The notes under the pieces were generated by a model. It made no database searches. It was not told the DNA's origin and was given only the letters and a program-made list of their open reading frames with translations. Below are positions 25,338 through 33,850 of a stretch of DNA of 64,000 nucleotides, one piece after another. The position numbers and the translations under genes were made by a program. This DNA comes from JAKAIY01 sp963809385. Its GTDB lineage: Bacteria > Chloroflexota > Ktedonobacteria > Ktedonobacterales > JADMIN01. Where the stretch lies: positions 248,001 through 312,000 of the forward strand of contig CAWEJL010000005.1 in NCBI GenBank assembly GCA_963809385.1, written 5' to 3'. How positions within the stretch are numbered: the first letter of the stretch is position 1; the number at the start of each line of letters is the position of its first letter.

Positions 25338-26128
25338 AGGGTGTTGTTGGCCATATGAATGGCGATTCCGGGCCAGAGGGAATCCGTCCGCCAGCGCGCC
25401 CAAGCTAACACGAGGCCAATGATGAACAGCGGGACCAGCGAGCCGAGATCGGCGTGCGCCACCGCGAACACCGCCGACGAGAGCAGGATCGCTGGCAGAA
25501 GCGACATACCCTTAAGGAAGCCCGCGAATGCGAAACCGCGAAAGAATATTTCTTCGCAGAACGGCGCGACCAGGGCGGCTGCGGCCAGCAATCCGAGCGT
25601 AGTGAACGGCTGGGTACGCCCCTGTGCCAGCAGCGCGTCGGTGTTGGTCTGGAGGGGCAGATTCAGCGTTGTAACCACCCAGCTATAGAGCACGCTACCC
25701 GCGAGGGCAACACCCAGCCCAATCACGATCACCCTCAGCGCCGGGCCGAGCGCCGTTCGCCGCAGGCCGAGCCAGCCCAACCGCTCACGCCAGCTCGCGC
25801 CTGGGACGCGCAGGCGTAGTACGATGGTGAGCGGCGCAACGAGAAAGATCGCTTCGAGCAGCGCGGAGATGATGAACACCGCGACACCCATAATGATGTC
25901 GGTCTGGCGCGAGATCACCGTGTGGCTTGTGGCGGTTGACGAGCCTGTCAGCGCAGAGGATCCAAGACTGAAAACGAGCCAGGGAACCAGCGTCAGCAGG
26001 ACCCCCACGATCGTCTGGCGCAGGCCCCAGGGAACTGGCTGGCGCCCATCTACGCGCGGCGCAGGCAGAACCACGCTCTCTGCCGACACGCCAGTCTCCG
26101 GCGTTACATCTTCGCGCTGCTCTTGCAT
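25301..26128 (-). CDS. CPBP-family intramembrane metalloprotease (CAAX protease-like)
   Basis: 275 residues with about eight membrane helices. Motif 1 is FCEEIFFRGFAF (EEXXXR), motif 2 is FAVAHADLG (FXXXH) and motif 3 is HMANN. These residues form the intramembrane glutamate/histidine active site. Bacterial members act in bacteriocin maturation or immunity or in prenyl-protein processing; no such partner is visible here. RBS AGGAGG lies just upstream of the ATG at 26128. Confidence 0.9.
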   Translation of the reverse strand: MQEQREDVTPETGVSAESVVLPAPRVDGRQPVPWGLRQTIVGVLLTLVPWLVFSLGSSALTGSSTATSHTVISRQTDIIMGVAVFIISALLEAIFLVAPLTIVLRLRVPGASWRERLGWLGLRRTALGPALRVIVIGLGVALAGSVLYSWVVTTLNLPLQTNTDALLAQGRTQPFTTLGLLAAAALVAPFCEEIFFRGFAFAGFLKGMSLLPAILLSSAVFAVAHADLGSLVPLFIIGLVLAWARWRTDSLWPGIAIHMANNTLAAVTLIPLLFK

Positions 26129-26307
26129 CCGCCACCTCCTCTCGCTGTATCCGGCTCATAAGCCACTCCTCGCGCCGGTCCATCTGACGCGCTCTCTCTT
26201 ATTGTACGCGCGAAATAACCTGTTAGGCGCCTTGCGCGCGGGGAAAGTGGGCCATATAATACCGCCGTGCGCCGCCAGGGTCGGCGCGTGGACGCCGCAT
26301 AGCGTTT

Positions 26308-26722
26308 GGGAGGTTCTTACGGTAGCGGAATTTACCTTGCGCGACAACCCAATCACCAACATCAACTGGCGTCGACATCACCGCGGCTGCCCGCACTATC
26401 GCGAGCGCTGGTTCCCTGAGAGCGATCTGGGGGCTGGCGAGCCGATATACCAGGTGTTTTGCGGGATGAATACGCCGCCTGAATCCGTGGAGGAGCAGGA
26501 CCGCTGCCTGTCGAGCAAGACACGCTGCTGGCGGCTCGCGAGCCTCCGCCCAGCAATCGCGCGCCACCGCCGGAGCCAGCGCCGGGCCGGATATTCCCCT
26601 CTCCAGCGTCAAGCGCCGCCGCCCAGCGTAGCGGTCCACGCAGCGCGTCATCTCCACCACGTCCCATTCCTCATCATCTCGCGCTTACTCCCGCGCATGG
26701 CCTCCCAGCTTTCGCTACGTAA
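26308..26722 (+). CDS. Possible small Cys-rich protein gene, start and frame unresolved
   Basis: The 660 bases between the CPBP and UPF0303 genes contain a protein-like stretch from about 26322: LRDNPITNINWRRHHRGCPH, then GEPIYQVFCGMNTPPESVEE, QDRCLSSKTRCWRL. The Cys/His pattern suggests a metal-binding miniprotein. GGGAGG at 26308-26313 is a good ribosome site, but no ATG/GTG follows at the right distance (TTG at 26337 is the nearest in frame). After RCWRL the frame becomes unlikely, while another frame gives a Pro-rich tail ending at 26722. A frameshift is probable. Confidence 0.35.
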
Positions 26723-26789
26723 CGTGCTACACTGCCAAGAGAGAACGGCACGAACGGGTCCGCGCCACCGCGCGCATGGAGAAATGGGT

Positions 26790-27272
26790 ATGGCTGACAT
26801 AGAGCGAACGCTGGAAGAACTGCTGCGACAGGAAGAGCTTTTGCAGTTCACCGAGTTCTCGAACGAGACCGCCTGCGCGGTCGGCATGGCGCTGGTGGAG
26901 CTGGCGCGGCGCGAGGGCAAGGCGATCACCGTGGATGTGCGCCGCAACGGCCACCAGTTGTTTCACTACGCGCTGCCTGGCACCGCGCCCGACAACGACC
27001 ACTGGATCATCCGCAAGGCGCGGGTAGTCAATCGCTTCGGGCATAGCTCCTACTACATGGGGCGGCGCTATGCCAGCCGGAACACGACAATTCAGGAGAG
27101 CGCGCTGCTGGACCCCACGCGCTATGCGGCCCACGGCGGCGCGTTCCCCGCCATCGTGCGCGGCACTGGCCAGGTTGGCGTGATTACCGTATCGGGCCTG
27201 CCTCAGCATGAGGACCATGAACTGGTCGTGCGGACACTGGCGGCGTTCCTCGGCGTCGCGCTAGAGGGTTGA
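26790..27272 (+). CDS. UPF0303 heme-degrading-domain-like protein
   Basis: 160 residues: LEELLRQEELLQFTEFSNETACAVGMALVELARREGKAITVDVRRNGHQLFHYALPGTAPDNDHWIIRKARVVNRFGHSSYYMGRR and the C-terminal TGQVGVITVSGLPQHEDHELVV are the conserved signatures of the UPF0303/YBR137W group, related to GlcG/HbpS. Biochemical role poorly known; relatives bind heme or cobalamin. The same reading frame is open far upstream, which is accidental; GGAGAA seven bases before 26790 gives the start (26784 is the alternative). Confidence 0.88.
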   Translation: MADIERTLEELLRQEELLQFTEFSNETACAVGMALVELARREGKAITVDVRRNGHQLFHYALPGTAPDNDHWIIRKARVVNRFGHSSYYMGRRYASRNTTIQESALLDPTRYAAHGGAFPAIVRGTGQVGVITVSGLPQHEDHELVVRTLAAFLGVALEG

Positions 27273-27302
27273 TCGCGCGCCTAGCCAGGGGAGGGCGGAC
27301 CT

Positions 27303-28205
27303 GTGGAATCTCCGCTGACGGATATGGCGGTCGCGGTGGACACCGGCGGCACGAACACCCGCGTCGCGCTGGTCGCCCGCCAGGATGGCGCGACGCCCGC
27401 CGTCACGGTAGAGGAGATTACCACCTTCCGTACCGAGCGGGACTATGATGCGCAGATCGCGCGGGTAGCGGACGCCATCGTCGCTGCACAGACGCGCGCC
27501 TGCGAGCGCGGCGGCGCAGTCTCCGGCGTGGGGATGTCGATCGGCGGGCGGATACTGCGCGATGGCTCCGGCGTCGCGGTCGCGCCGAACCTGCCCGCGT
27601 ACGAGGGGCGTCCACTGACGGCTGACCTGGCGGAACGGACAGGGCTATGTGTGCGGGCGGCGCATGATACCGTCTGTGGCCTGCTGGGCGAGTTGCGCTA
27701 CGGCGCGCTGGCGGGAGCCGAGCGTTGCGCCTACCTGACGCTCTCGACCGGTCTCGGCGCGGCGATCCATCTGGCGGGGCCAAACGGCGCGCCGGGAGTA
27801 AGCGTCTCAATTGAGATGGGACATCAGCTGCTCGATGGCGCGACACGCCAGTGCCTCTGCGGCCAGGTGGGCTGCTTGGAGACGTTTGTGGGCGGGCGGC
27901 AACTGGAGATGCGCCACGGCGCGCCGCTGGCGGCGCTGAATGATCCGCTGGTGTGGGAAACGTTGGCGGAGAAGCTGGCGCTGGGGCTGGTCAATCTGGC
28001 GCAATTGACGCGGGTAGAGGTGGTCGCCGTTGGCGGAGCCATCGCGCTGGCGCGCCTGGCGCTGCTGCCGCAACTTCAGGCGCGAGTGGACGCGCGGCTG
28101 CGAAATATGACGCTGCGCATCGTTCCGGCCGCCCTTGGCGAGCGCGCGCCACTAATAGGCGCGGCGGCGCTGCTGGATACAGAGCCTGGAACCATCCTCA
28201 ACTGA
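27303..28205 (+). CDS. ROK-family sugar kinase or regulator-like protein
   Basis: 300 residues. The actin-like ATPase phosphate loop is VAVDTGGTNTRVALV. The ROK zinc motif is GHQLLDGATRQCLCGQVGCLETFVGG (His plus three Cys). There is no DNA-binding N-terminus, so it is a kinase-type ROK, most often a glucokinase or N-acetylhexosamine kinase. A GTG start at 27303 is supported by GGGAGG eight bases upstream. It lies 30 bases after the UPF0303 gene and is probably cotranscribed. Confidence 0.9.
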   Translation: MESPLTDMAVAVDTGGTNTRVALVARQDGATPAVTVEEITTFRTERDYDAQIARVADAIVAAQTRACERGGAVSGVGMSIGGRILRDGSGVAVAPNLPAYEGRPLTADLAERTGLCVRAAHDTVCGLLGELRYGALAGAERCAYLTLSTGLGAAIHLAGPNGAPGVSVSIEMGHQLLDGATRQCLCGQVGCLETFVGGRQLEMRHGAPLAALNDPLVWETLAEKLALGLVNLAQLTRVEVVAVGGAIALARLALLPQLQARVDARLRNMTLRIVPAALGERAPLIGAAALLDTEPGTILN

Positions 28206-28231
28206 CTTCCACGAGCGGGAGGGAACGCCAC

Positions 28232-28858
28232 ATGCCACACATCCGTCTGGCGCGGGCGGGAGACGCGGCGCAAATTACGGCGATCTACGCGCCAGTGGTC
28301 GCCAGGAGCGCCATCTCCTTCGAGCTCGAGCCACCTACCGCTGTGGCCATCGCCGAACGCATCGCCCGCACGCTTCCGGCCTACCCGTGGCTGGTCAGCG
28401 AGGACGCGGGCTCCGTCGTGGGCTACACCTACGCCAGCCAGCACCGCTCCCGCGCCGCGTATCAATGGTCGGCGGATGTGTCGGTCTACATCCACGAGCG
28501 CTGGCGGGGCCAGGGCGCCGGGCGCGCGCTCTACACGATGCTCTTTGCGCTCCTGCGGGCGCAGGGCTACGCGAACATCTACGCAGGCATCGCGCTGCCA
28601 AATCCCGGCAGCGTCGCGCTGCACGAGGCGATGGGCATGACGCCTGTCGGAGTCTACCGGCATGTGGGCTACAAACTCGGCGCCTGGCATGATGTCGGAT
28701 GGTGGGAGGGAACGCTGCAAAGCCCGCCGGAGCCGCCCGAGCCACCGCGCCCGCTCACCGCGCTCGCCACGCTGCCCGAGTGGCGCGAGGTACTGAGCGA
28801 CCTCACGAGCGACAATCAGGAGGACGGGCCAGCCTCCCCGCCGCGCGCTACGATCTGA
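28232..28858 (+). CDS. GNAT acetyltransferase, phosphinothricin acetyltransferase-like
   Basis: 208 residues. IRLARAGDAAQITAIYAPVVARSAISFELEPPTAVAIAERI and the acetyl-CoA loop WRGQGAGRALYTMLFALLRAQGYANIYAGIALPNPGSVALHEAMGM are typical of the Pat/Bar group, which N-acetylates phosphinothricin, methionine sulfoximine or related amines. It carries a Pro-rich C-terminal extension of ~45 residues. GGGAGGGAA upstream fixes the ATG at 28232 inside a much longer open frame. Confidence 0.9.
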   Translation: MPHIRLARAGDAAQITAIYAPVVARSAISFELEPPTAVAIAERIARTLPAYPWLVSEDAGSVVGYTYASQHRSRAAYQWSADVSVYIHERWRGQGAGRALYTMLFALLRAQGYANIYAGIALPNPGSVALHEAMGMTPVGVYRHVGYKLGAWHDVGWWEGTLQSPPEPPEPPRPLTALATLPEWREVLSDLTSDNQEDGPASPPRATI

Positions 28859-28930
28859 AAGCGTGGATCGTACGAATCCATAGCTGTGCGCGCGGCGCGA
28901 GACGCCGCTGGGTAGAGAGGATGGTTGCGC

Positions 28931-29344
28931 GTGGCGCTGGAAGAATTATTGACCGACAAGCAGTCGCGGGGGCTCGCGACAAGTATCGGACTTTCGATGG
29001 TAGCGTTCGGCGCGCTGCCGGCGGTCGCGCCGGGGGCATTCGCGCGGCTGTTCGGCTTCGCGCCGCCGGACGCGGCTACGGCTTCGATGATGCGCTCGCT
29101 GGGCGTGCGCGACATAGTCATGGGCATTGGCATGTGGTCGGCGGCGTCGCATGGCGGCAAATACCTGCCGTGGCTGCTGGCGCGCACGCTGGTTGACGGC
29201 AGTGATACACTGGCCGTTGGCCTGGCTGTCGCGCAGGGCAAGCGGGACCCGCGCTTCATCGGGCTGGGCGCGCTGGCGCTAGGCGCGGCGATCACCGAGG
29301 CCGCGCTCTACGCCATCGCTCGCGCCAATAAGGCGCGCGAGTAG
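28931..29344 (+). CDS. Small DUF4267-like membrane protein
   Basis: 137 residues with four hydrophobic helices. GLSMVAFGALPAVAPGAFARLFGF, MMRSLGVRDIVMGIGMW and ARTLVDGSDTLAVGLAV are the conserved elements of the DUF4267-type family (function unknown). GAGAGGA nine bases upstream favours a GTG start at 28931; a TTG at 28925 is in frame but too close to the ribosome site. Confidence 0.75.
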   Translation: MALEELLTDKQSRGLATSIGLSMVAFGALPAVAPGAFARLFGFAPPDAATASMMRSLGVRDIVMGIGMWSAASHGGKYLPWLLARTLVDGSDTLAVGLAVAQGKRDPRFIGLGALALGAAITEAALYAIARANKARE

Positions 29345-29381
29345 CCGCGTAGATCCGCCAAGTTTAGGGAGCATGTCCGTC

Positions 29382-29738
29382 ATGACCGCCACCATGCCGC
29401 GCTGGCCGACCGACCGGGAGTCACTGGAGCGCGACTGCAATATCGAATTCTTCGTTGCGGGTGGTCCGGGCGGTCAGCATCGCAACAAAGTCGCAACTGC
29501 CGTGCGACTGACGCACCGGCCATCGGGAATGGTGGTGACAGCGACGGAGCGGCGCTCGCAGGCACGTAACCGCGACGCCTCCTTCGAGCGCCTGGCCGCC
29601 CGGCTGGAGGAAGCGCAGCGCGAAGAGGCCCCGCGCACGCCGACGCGTCCCTCCAAGGCCAGCCGCGAGCGGCGGCTGGAATCGAAGCGCGTCACCAGCG
29701 AGCGCAAGCGGCTGCGCGCCGGGCCAGCCGAAGAATAA
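29382..29738 (+). CDS. Peptide chain release factor-like protein (GGQ domain, ArfB/ICT1 type)
   Basis: 118 residues with the peptidyl-tRNA hydrolysis motif GGPGGQHRNKVATAVRLTH and a basic C-terminal tail (KASRERRLESKRVTSERKRLR). It lacks the codon-recognition domains of RF1/RF2, so it should act like ArfB, rescuing ribosomes stalled without a stop codon by inserting its basic tail into the mRNA channel. AGGGAG ten bases before 29382 supports that ATG over the one at 29373. Confidence 0.87.
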   Translation: MTATMPRWPTDRESLERDCNIEFFVAGGPGGQHRNKVATAVRLTHRPSGMVVTATERRSQARNRDASFERLAARLEEAQREEAPRTPTRPSKASRERRLESKRVTSERKRLRAGPAEE

Positions 29739-29802
29739 CCGGCGCCACGCCACCTTCCCGTGATACACTCAGGCGAAACCCGCGCGCGGACCTCACCCCC
29801 AG

Positions 29803-29826
29803 CCCCCTCTCCCATATGAGAGGGGG
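29803..29826. terminator. Hairpin with dispersed-repeat character
   Basis: CCCCCTCTC (29803-29811) pairs with GAGAGGGGG (29818-29826). The flanking CCTCACCCCCAGCCCCCTCT phrase is a form common as dispersed intergenic repeats in many bacterial genomes. It follows the GGQ gene by 64 bases. Confidence 0.55.
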
Positions 29827-29886
29827 AGATGCGGAACTGCGCGGCGCGGGTCATAGAATGATGCGACTTGAGGAGCCTGAAGTCTG

Positions 29887-30285
29887 ATGCCCACCGCGAC
29901 GATCGCCAAAGAGTTCACGTTTGACGCCGCGCACAGCCTGCCGAACTCAGACGGACCGTGCAAGCGGCTGCATGGCCACACCTACCGCGTGACGGTCGTG
30001 GCGCGCGGGCGGACACAGCCGGTGGACGGGCGCGCGGAAGAGGGCATGGTGGTGGACTTCACCCGCATCAAGGAGGTCTTCAAGCGGCGGGTAGAGGCGC
30101 TCTGCGATCACCAGTACCTCAACGAGACGGTCCCGGTGGCGCGGACGACGGCGGAGCTGCTGGCGGCGTGGATGCTGGGCGAGCTACGCGCAGAGCTGCC
30201 GCAGGTGGTGGCCGTGCGCGTCAGTGAGACGCCCAGCTCCTGGGCTGAGGTGACGGTGGACGGCCTCGACGCGGTGGAGGCCTAG
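29887..30285 (+). CDS. queD: 6-carboxytetrahydropterin synthase
   Basis: 132 residues. Converts 7,8-dihydroneopterin triphosphate to 6-carboxytetrahydropterin, second step of 7-deazaguanine synthesis. Zinc ligands are visible in FDAAHSL and LHGHTY; the catalytic Cys is in PCKRLHGH, and CDHQYLNE holds the second catalytic His. The next gene, queE, starts seven bases after the stop. No queC, queF or tgt lies in the window. Confidence 0.93.
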   Translation: MPTATIAKEFTFDAAHSLPNSDGPCKRLHGHTYRVTVVARGRTQPVDGRAEEGMVVDFTRIKEVFKRRVEALCDHQYLNETVPVARTTAELLAAWMLGELRAELPQVVAVRVSETPSSWAEVTVDGLDAVEA

Positions 30286-30291
30286 CCTCAC

Positions 30292-31038
30292 ATGGCAACG
30301 GTAGAGCGCGGGCCCATCCCTGGAGCGCGCGGCGCACGCTACGGCGCGGCGCAGACCTTCCCGATCATCGAGATCTTCGGCCCCGTCTTGCAGGGCGAGG
30401 GCCGCATGATCGGCGCGCAGACACTCTTCGTCCGCACCGGCTACTGTGATTATAAGTGCCGTTGGTGTGACACCCTCTACGCCGTCCAGCCGGAACAGGT
30501 CCAGGCCGGGGCGGAGTGGCTGACGGTGGATGCGATCGTCTCACGGCTGGACGCGCTGAGCCGCCACACGCCGTGGGTGACGCTCTCCGGCGGCAACCCC
30601 GCCATCCATGACCTCGGCGCGCTGGTAGCTCAACTGCATGCGGATGGACGCAAGGTGGCCATCGAGACACAAGGTACGGTCTACCGTCCCTGGGTGGCGG
30701 ACTGCGATGTGGTGACGATCTCACCCAAGCCGCCGAGCTCCGGCATGACCACCGACTACGCCAAGCTCGACCGCTTCGCCGCGCTGCCCCAGGCCAACCT
30801 CAAGGTCGTCATCTTTGACGAGGCCGACTACCAGTATGCCCGCGCGGTCCACCTGCGCTACCCTGACGTCCCCTTCTCACTCCAGGTCGGCGCCACCACT
30901 GGCGAGGATGACACCGAAGCCCTGCTGCGCAAACTCGACTGGCTGGCCCAGCGCACGATGCGCGACGAGGCGATGGGCGCAGCGCTCGTCCTACCCCAGT
31001 TGCACACGCTGATGTATGGGAATAAGCGCGGGGTGTGA
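30292..31038 (+). CDS. queE: 7-carboxy-7-deazaguanine synthase, radical SAM
   Basis: 248 residues. Rearranges 6-carboxytetrahydropterin to 7-carboxy-7-deazaguanine using S-adenosylmethionine, a 4Fe-4S cluster and Mg2+. The cluster motif is YCDYKCRWCD (CX3CX2C), preceded by the conserved IFGPVLQGEGRMIGAQTLFVR. VTLSGGNPAIHDL is the SAM-contact strand. Forms an operon with queD, leading to preQ0 for queuosine or a 7-deazaguanine DNA modification. The 3' flank holds a six-hairpin element. Confidence 0.93.
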   Translation: MATVERGPIPGARGARYGAAQTFPIIEIFGPVLQGEGRMIGAQTLFVRTGYCDYKCRWCDTLYAVQPEQVQAGAEWLTVDAIVSRLDALSRHTPWVTLSGGNPAIHDLGALVAQLHADGRKVAIETQGTVYRPWVADCDVVTISPKPPSSGMTTDYAKLDRFAALPQANLKVVIFDEADYQYARAVHLRYPDVPFSLQVGATTGEDDTEALLRKLDWLAQRTMRDEAMGAALVLPQLHTLMYGNKRGV

Positions 31039-31063
31039 CAGAACCTCATCCGAAGCAAGACGC

Positions 31064-31198
31064 AGGCGATTGAAATCGCGCCTCAAGGCGGCAAATGCCG
31101 CCACAAGACCCGCCTCGCGGGTCAATCCTCTCCAGGCGGGCGTCCGCGCAGGCGGACGTTGTGGGCCGGTAGGCCCTTCAGGCGCGAATTCATTCGCC
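31064..31198. repeat. Six consecutive short hairpins between queE and the thiolase gene
   Basis: Within 135 bases six separate stems follow one another: AGGCGATT/AATCGCGCCT (31064-31083), GGCGGCA/TGCCGCC (31087-31102), GACCCGC/GCGGGTC (31107-31123), CGTCCGC/GCGGACG (31141-31158), GGGCC/GGCCC (31163-31176) and GGCGCGAAT/ATTCGCC (31181-31198). Loops are 2-4 bases. The first and last units are alike. No ORF is present. This resembles mosaic intergenic repeat families; either strand could be an RNA. Confidence 0.7.
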
Positions 31199-31222
31199 AG
31201 CCGACTCGCCCACGACTGCCCA

Positions 31223-32377
31223 CTACACCCGCTCGATGATCGTCGCCGTCCCAAGCCCGCCGCCGCAGCACATCGTTTGCAGGCCGTAGCGGGCGTCGCG
31301 GCGCTCCAGCTCGTGGAGCAGCGTGACCATCAGGCGGGCGCCGGACGCGCCGAGGGGATGGCCGAGGGCGATGGCGCCGCCGTTGACATTGACACGCTCC
31401 ATGTCGGGCTGCAGCTCGCGCTTCCAGGCGAGGACGACCGGGGCAAACGCCTCGTTGACCTCGAACAGGTCAATGTCATCCACCGTCAGCCCGGCGCGCT
31501 CCAGGATCGAGCGCGTGGCGGGAATCGGGCCGGTCAGCATCGTCACCGGGTCCACGCCGACGACACGCTGGGCGACGATGCGCGCGCGCGGGCGCAGGCC
31601 AAGCGCCGCCGCCTTCTCCGGCGTCATCAGCAGCAGCGCGGCGGCGCCGTCGCTCACCTGGCTGCTGCCGCCCGCCGTCACCACGCCGTCGGGCTTGAAG
31701 GCTGGCTGGAGCGCGGCCAGCTTCTCCAGCGTCGTGTCGCGGCGCACGCCCTCATCGCGGGCGAAGCTGGAGCCATCGGGCAGCGGCGTGGGGATGATCT
31801 CGCGGTCGAAGTAGCCCGCGTCCTGGGCAACAGCGGCTAGCTGGTGGCTGCGCAAGCTGAACTCGTCCAGCTCCTCGCGCGGGATGCGCCACTGCTCGGC
31901 GATCATCTCTGCCGAGATGCCCTGGTGGGTCATCGGGTAGACCTCCAGCAGCGATGGCGGGAAGGGATTGCCGCCGCTGACGAGAGAGGAGCCGATGGGC
32001 AGCCGCGACATGTTCTCGACGCCGCCCGCGATGGTCACATCGCAGACGCCCGACTGGATCAGGTTGGCGGCGAAGTGGATCGCCTGCTGGCCAGAGCCAC
32101 ACTGGCGGTCCACCGTCGTCGCCGGGACCTCCATTGGAAATCCAGCGGCCAGGACGACGTTGCGTCCAATGTTCAGCCCCTGCTCGCCCACCTGGCTGAC
32201 GCAGCCCCAAACGACATCTTCGACCAGCGCCGGGTCAACGCCCGCGCGCCGCACAAGCTCGCGCAGCGCGTGCGCCGCAAGCATCACCGGGTGCATGTCC
32301 TTCAGCGCGCCGTTGCGCCTGCCCACCGCCGTGCGGACCGCCTCGACGATGACCACTTCACGTCCAGCTTGCGCCAT
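31223..32377 (-). CDS. Acetyl-CoA C-acyltransferase (thiolase)
   Basis: 384 residues. Cleaves 3-ketoacyl-CoA with CoA, or condenses two acetyl-CoA. Active residues: acyl-accepting Cys in VDRQCGSGQQAI (~90), His in GGAIALGHPLGASGAR (~340) and the second Cys in MCCGGGLGTA (~370). RTAVGRRNGALKD at the N-terminus is typical of degradative thiolases. GGAGG seven bases upstream favours the ATG at 32377 (another at 32380). It is the last gene of the leftward group beginning at 37023, but the 42-base gap after the lipoprotein gene leaves cotranscription open. Confidence 0.92.
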   Translation of the reverse strand: MAQAGREVVIVEAVRTAVGRRNGALKDMHPVMLAAHALRELVRRAGVDPALVEDVVWGCVSQVGEQGLNIGRNVVLAAGFPMEVPATTVDRQCGSGQQAIHFAANLIQSGVCDVTIAGGVENMSRLPIGSSLVSGGNPFPPSLLEVYPMTHQGISAEMIAEQWRIPREELDEFSLRSHQLAAVAQDAGYFDREIIPTPLPDGSSFARDEGVRRDTTLEKLAALQPAFKPDGVVTAGGSSQVSDGAAALLLMTPEKAAALGLRPRARIVAQRVVGVDPVTMLTGPIPATRSILERAGLTVDDIDLFEVNEAFAPVVLAWKRELQPDMERVNVNGGAIALGHPLGASGARLMVTLLHELERRDARYGLQTMCCGGGLGTATIIERV

Positions 32378-32421
32378 CATGGAACCTCCGTTGGTTTCTC
32401 ACCCCATCTCGCTTGACGCGG

Positions 32422-33850
32422 CTATCTTCGCCGCTTGGGGTCGCCATGCCCGTTGTGGGCGGCTTTGTCAGGATCAGCGGGCGCGCCGGTCCGCTCGCGG
32501 GTCGTCAGATCGGTGGGCGCGAGCGCGCGTGGTGAGGCGCTGGCTCCCGTCTCACTTCGCGCGCTCGCGCCGGGCGACTCACCGGATGGCCCGCCTGGCG
32601 AGCCGCCACCGCGCTGGCGCTCCCACGCGCGGGCGGCCTCGGCGGCGCGGCCCGTGTTGGCTTCGCTGGCTCCTGCGCCCATCGCGTAGCCAAAGCGGCG
32701 GTTGCGGCGCATGAGGAGATAGCCGCCCACGATAAGCGCAAGCGCAATGGCGACGATCAGCAGGACGGGCGCGGAACCGCCCGCAGGTACGCCTGATGGG
32801 TAGCGGGCAAGCTGGCCAGATGCGGCGAAGTACACCCACGCGCCATGCCCGTCCTTCGCCAGGGCAAGCCCCTGCACGGGATTCGTCAGCCCCGGCGCTA
32901 GCGGCGCCCAGCTTACCCCAGAGTCGGTGGAAGAGTACACACTGGAGCCAATCGCTACGACCACCCCACCCGGCTCGCCCGGAATCGCCGTGACCGCGAA
33001 CGCCGCTCCGGATGGCAGCCCGTTCGAGATCCTTCGCCAGCTCTCCGTATTGCCAGTGTTTGTATACACTCCGGCTGAGGTTGCGGCGAAGACCGTTTCA
33101 GCATATCCAGGTTGCCCCTGGCCAGTCGCGAACCCGTTGATGTCGGCCCCGGCGCGGATAAGACCATCGGCGGGCGCCCATGTTTGCCCAGCGTCTGAGC
33201 TTACATAGACACTGTGTTCAGTCGCGCCCTGTAAACCCGCCCACCACTGCTTTTCCGCGGAGTCCCAGATGAGCGCGGTAACGGTCGCTTTCGCGGGCAA
33301 GCCATTTGAGGCGGGCGACCATGTCGCGCCATCATTGGCGCTGCGGTAGATACCATGACTATCCAGGCCAGCCAGCAGCAGGCTGTCGTCGGGCGTGGCT
33401 GCCAGCGCGAGGACTGTCGAACTGGCGGGTAGTCCGGCGCCGAATGCGCTCCACTGGTCGCCGTAGTGCTCGCTGCGGTAGAAGCCAGCCGTCGTCCCAG
33501 CGAAGATGCGCCCAGGGACCTTCGGATCGGGGAGCAGGCTGGCCACCACCGTATTCCCCGGGATGCCCGCGCCGGGGGCCGCGAGAACCTGTCTGGTCGG
33601 CGCGCGCGCGATAGACCGATCCATTATCGCCGCCGGCATAGACCAGCGCGGGAATATTCGGGTCAGCCGCCATACTGAAGATATGGACGCCCGCCGGGCT
33701 GAGCAGCCGCCAGTCGCCAGCCTGCGTCCCGCATCCGGCCACCAGCAGCGCCAGCAGCGGAACGAGCGCCAGCGCCGAGGCCAGCCAGCCTCTCCGCGAA
33801 GCGTGGCGGCGCGACTGGTCGCGATGGAGACGCGCGGCATGCTGGCTCAT
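32422..33850 (-). pseudogene. BNR/YCF48-like repeat lipoprotein with C-terminal membrane helix, frameshifted
   Basis: The start at 33850 overlaps the methyltransferase stop (ATGA) and encodes a lipoprotein signal, LALVPLLALLVAGC, then GVHIFSMAADPNIPALVYAGGDNGSVYRARADQ. Near 33600, within an alternating CG run (CGCGCGCGCG), the sense moves by one base to GIPGNTVVASLLPDPKVPGRIFAGTTAGFYRS. Five or six blades with GIYRSANDGATWS, VYVSSDAGQTWAP and VYSSTDSGVSWAP motifs follow, then a transmembrane helix (VLLIVAIALALIVGGYLLM) and a Pro/Gly/Ser tail. Extracytoplasmic beta-propeller of unknown ligand. The CG run makes a sequencing or slippage indel likely. Confidence 0.8.

Noticed and set aside
25824..27272. 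A 482-residue open frame read as one protein
   Set aside because: Only its last 160 residues (UPF0303) and a short Cys-rich stretch are protein-like; the rest is antisense to the CPBP protease gene or intergenic, and a ribosome site lies before 26790.
31016..31840. 274-residue rightward ORF over the hairpin element and thiolase
   Set aside because: Antisense to thiolase and passing through six hairpins; no coding signature.
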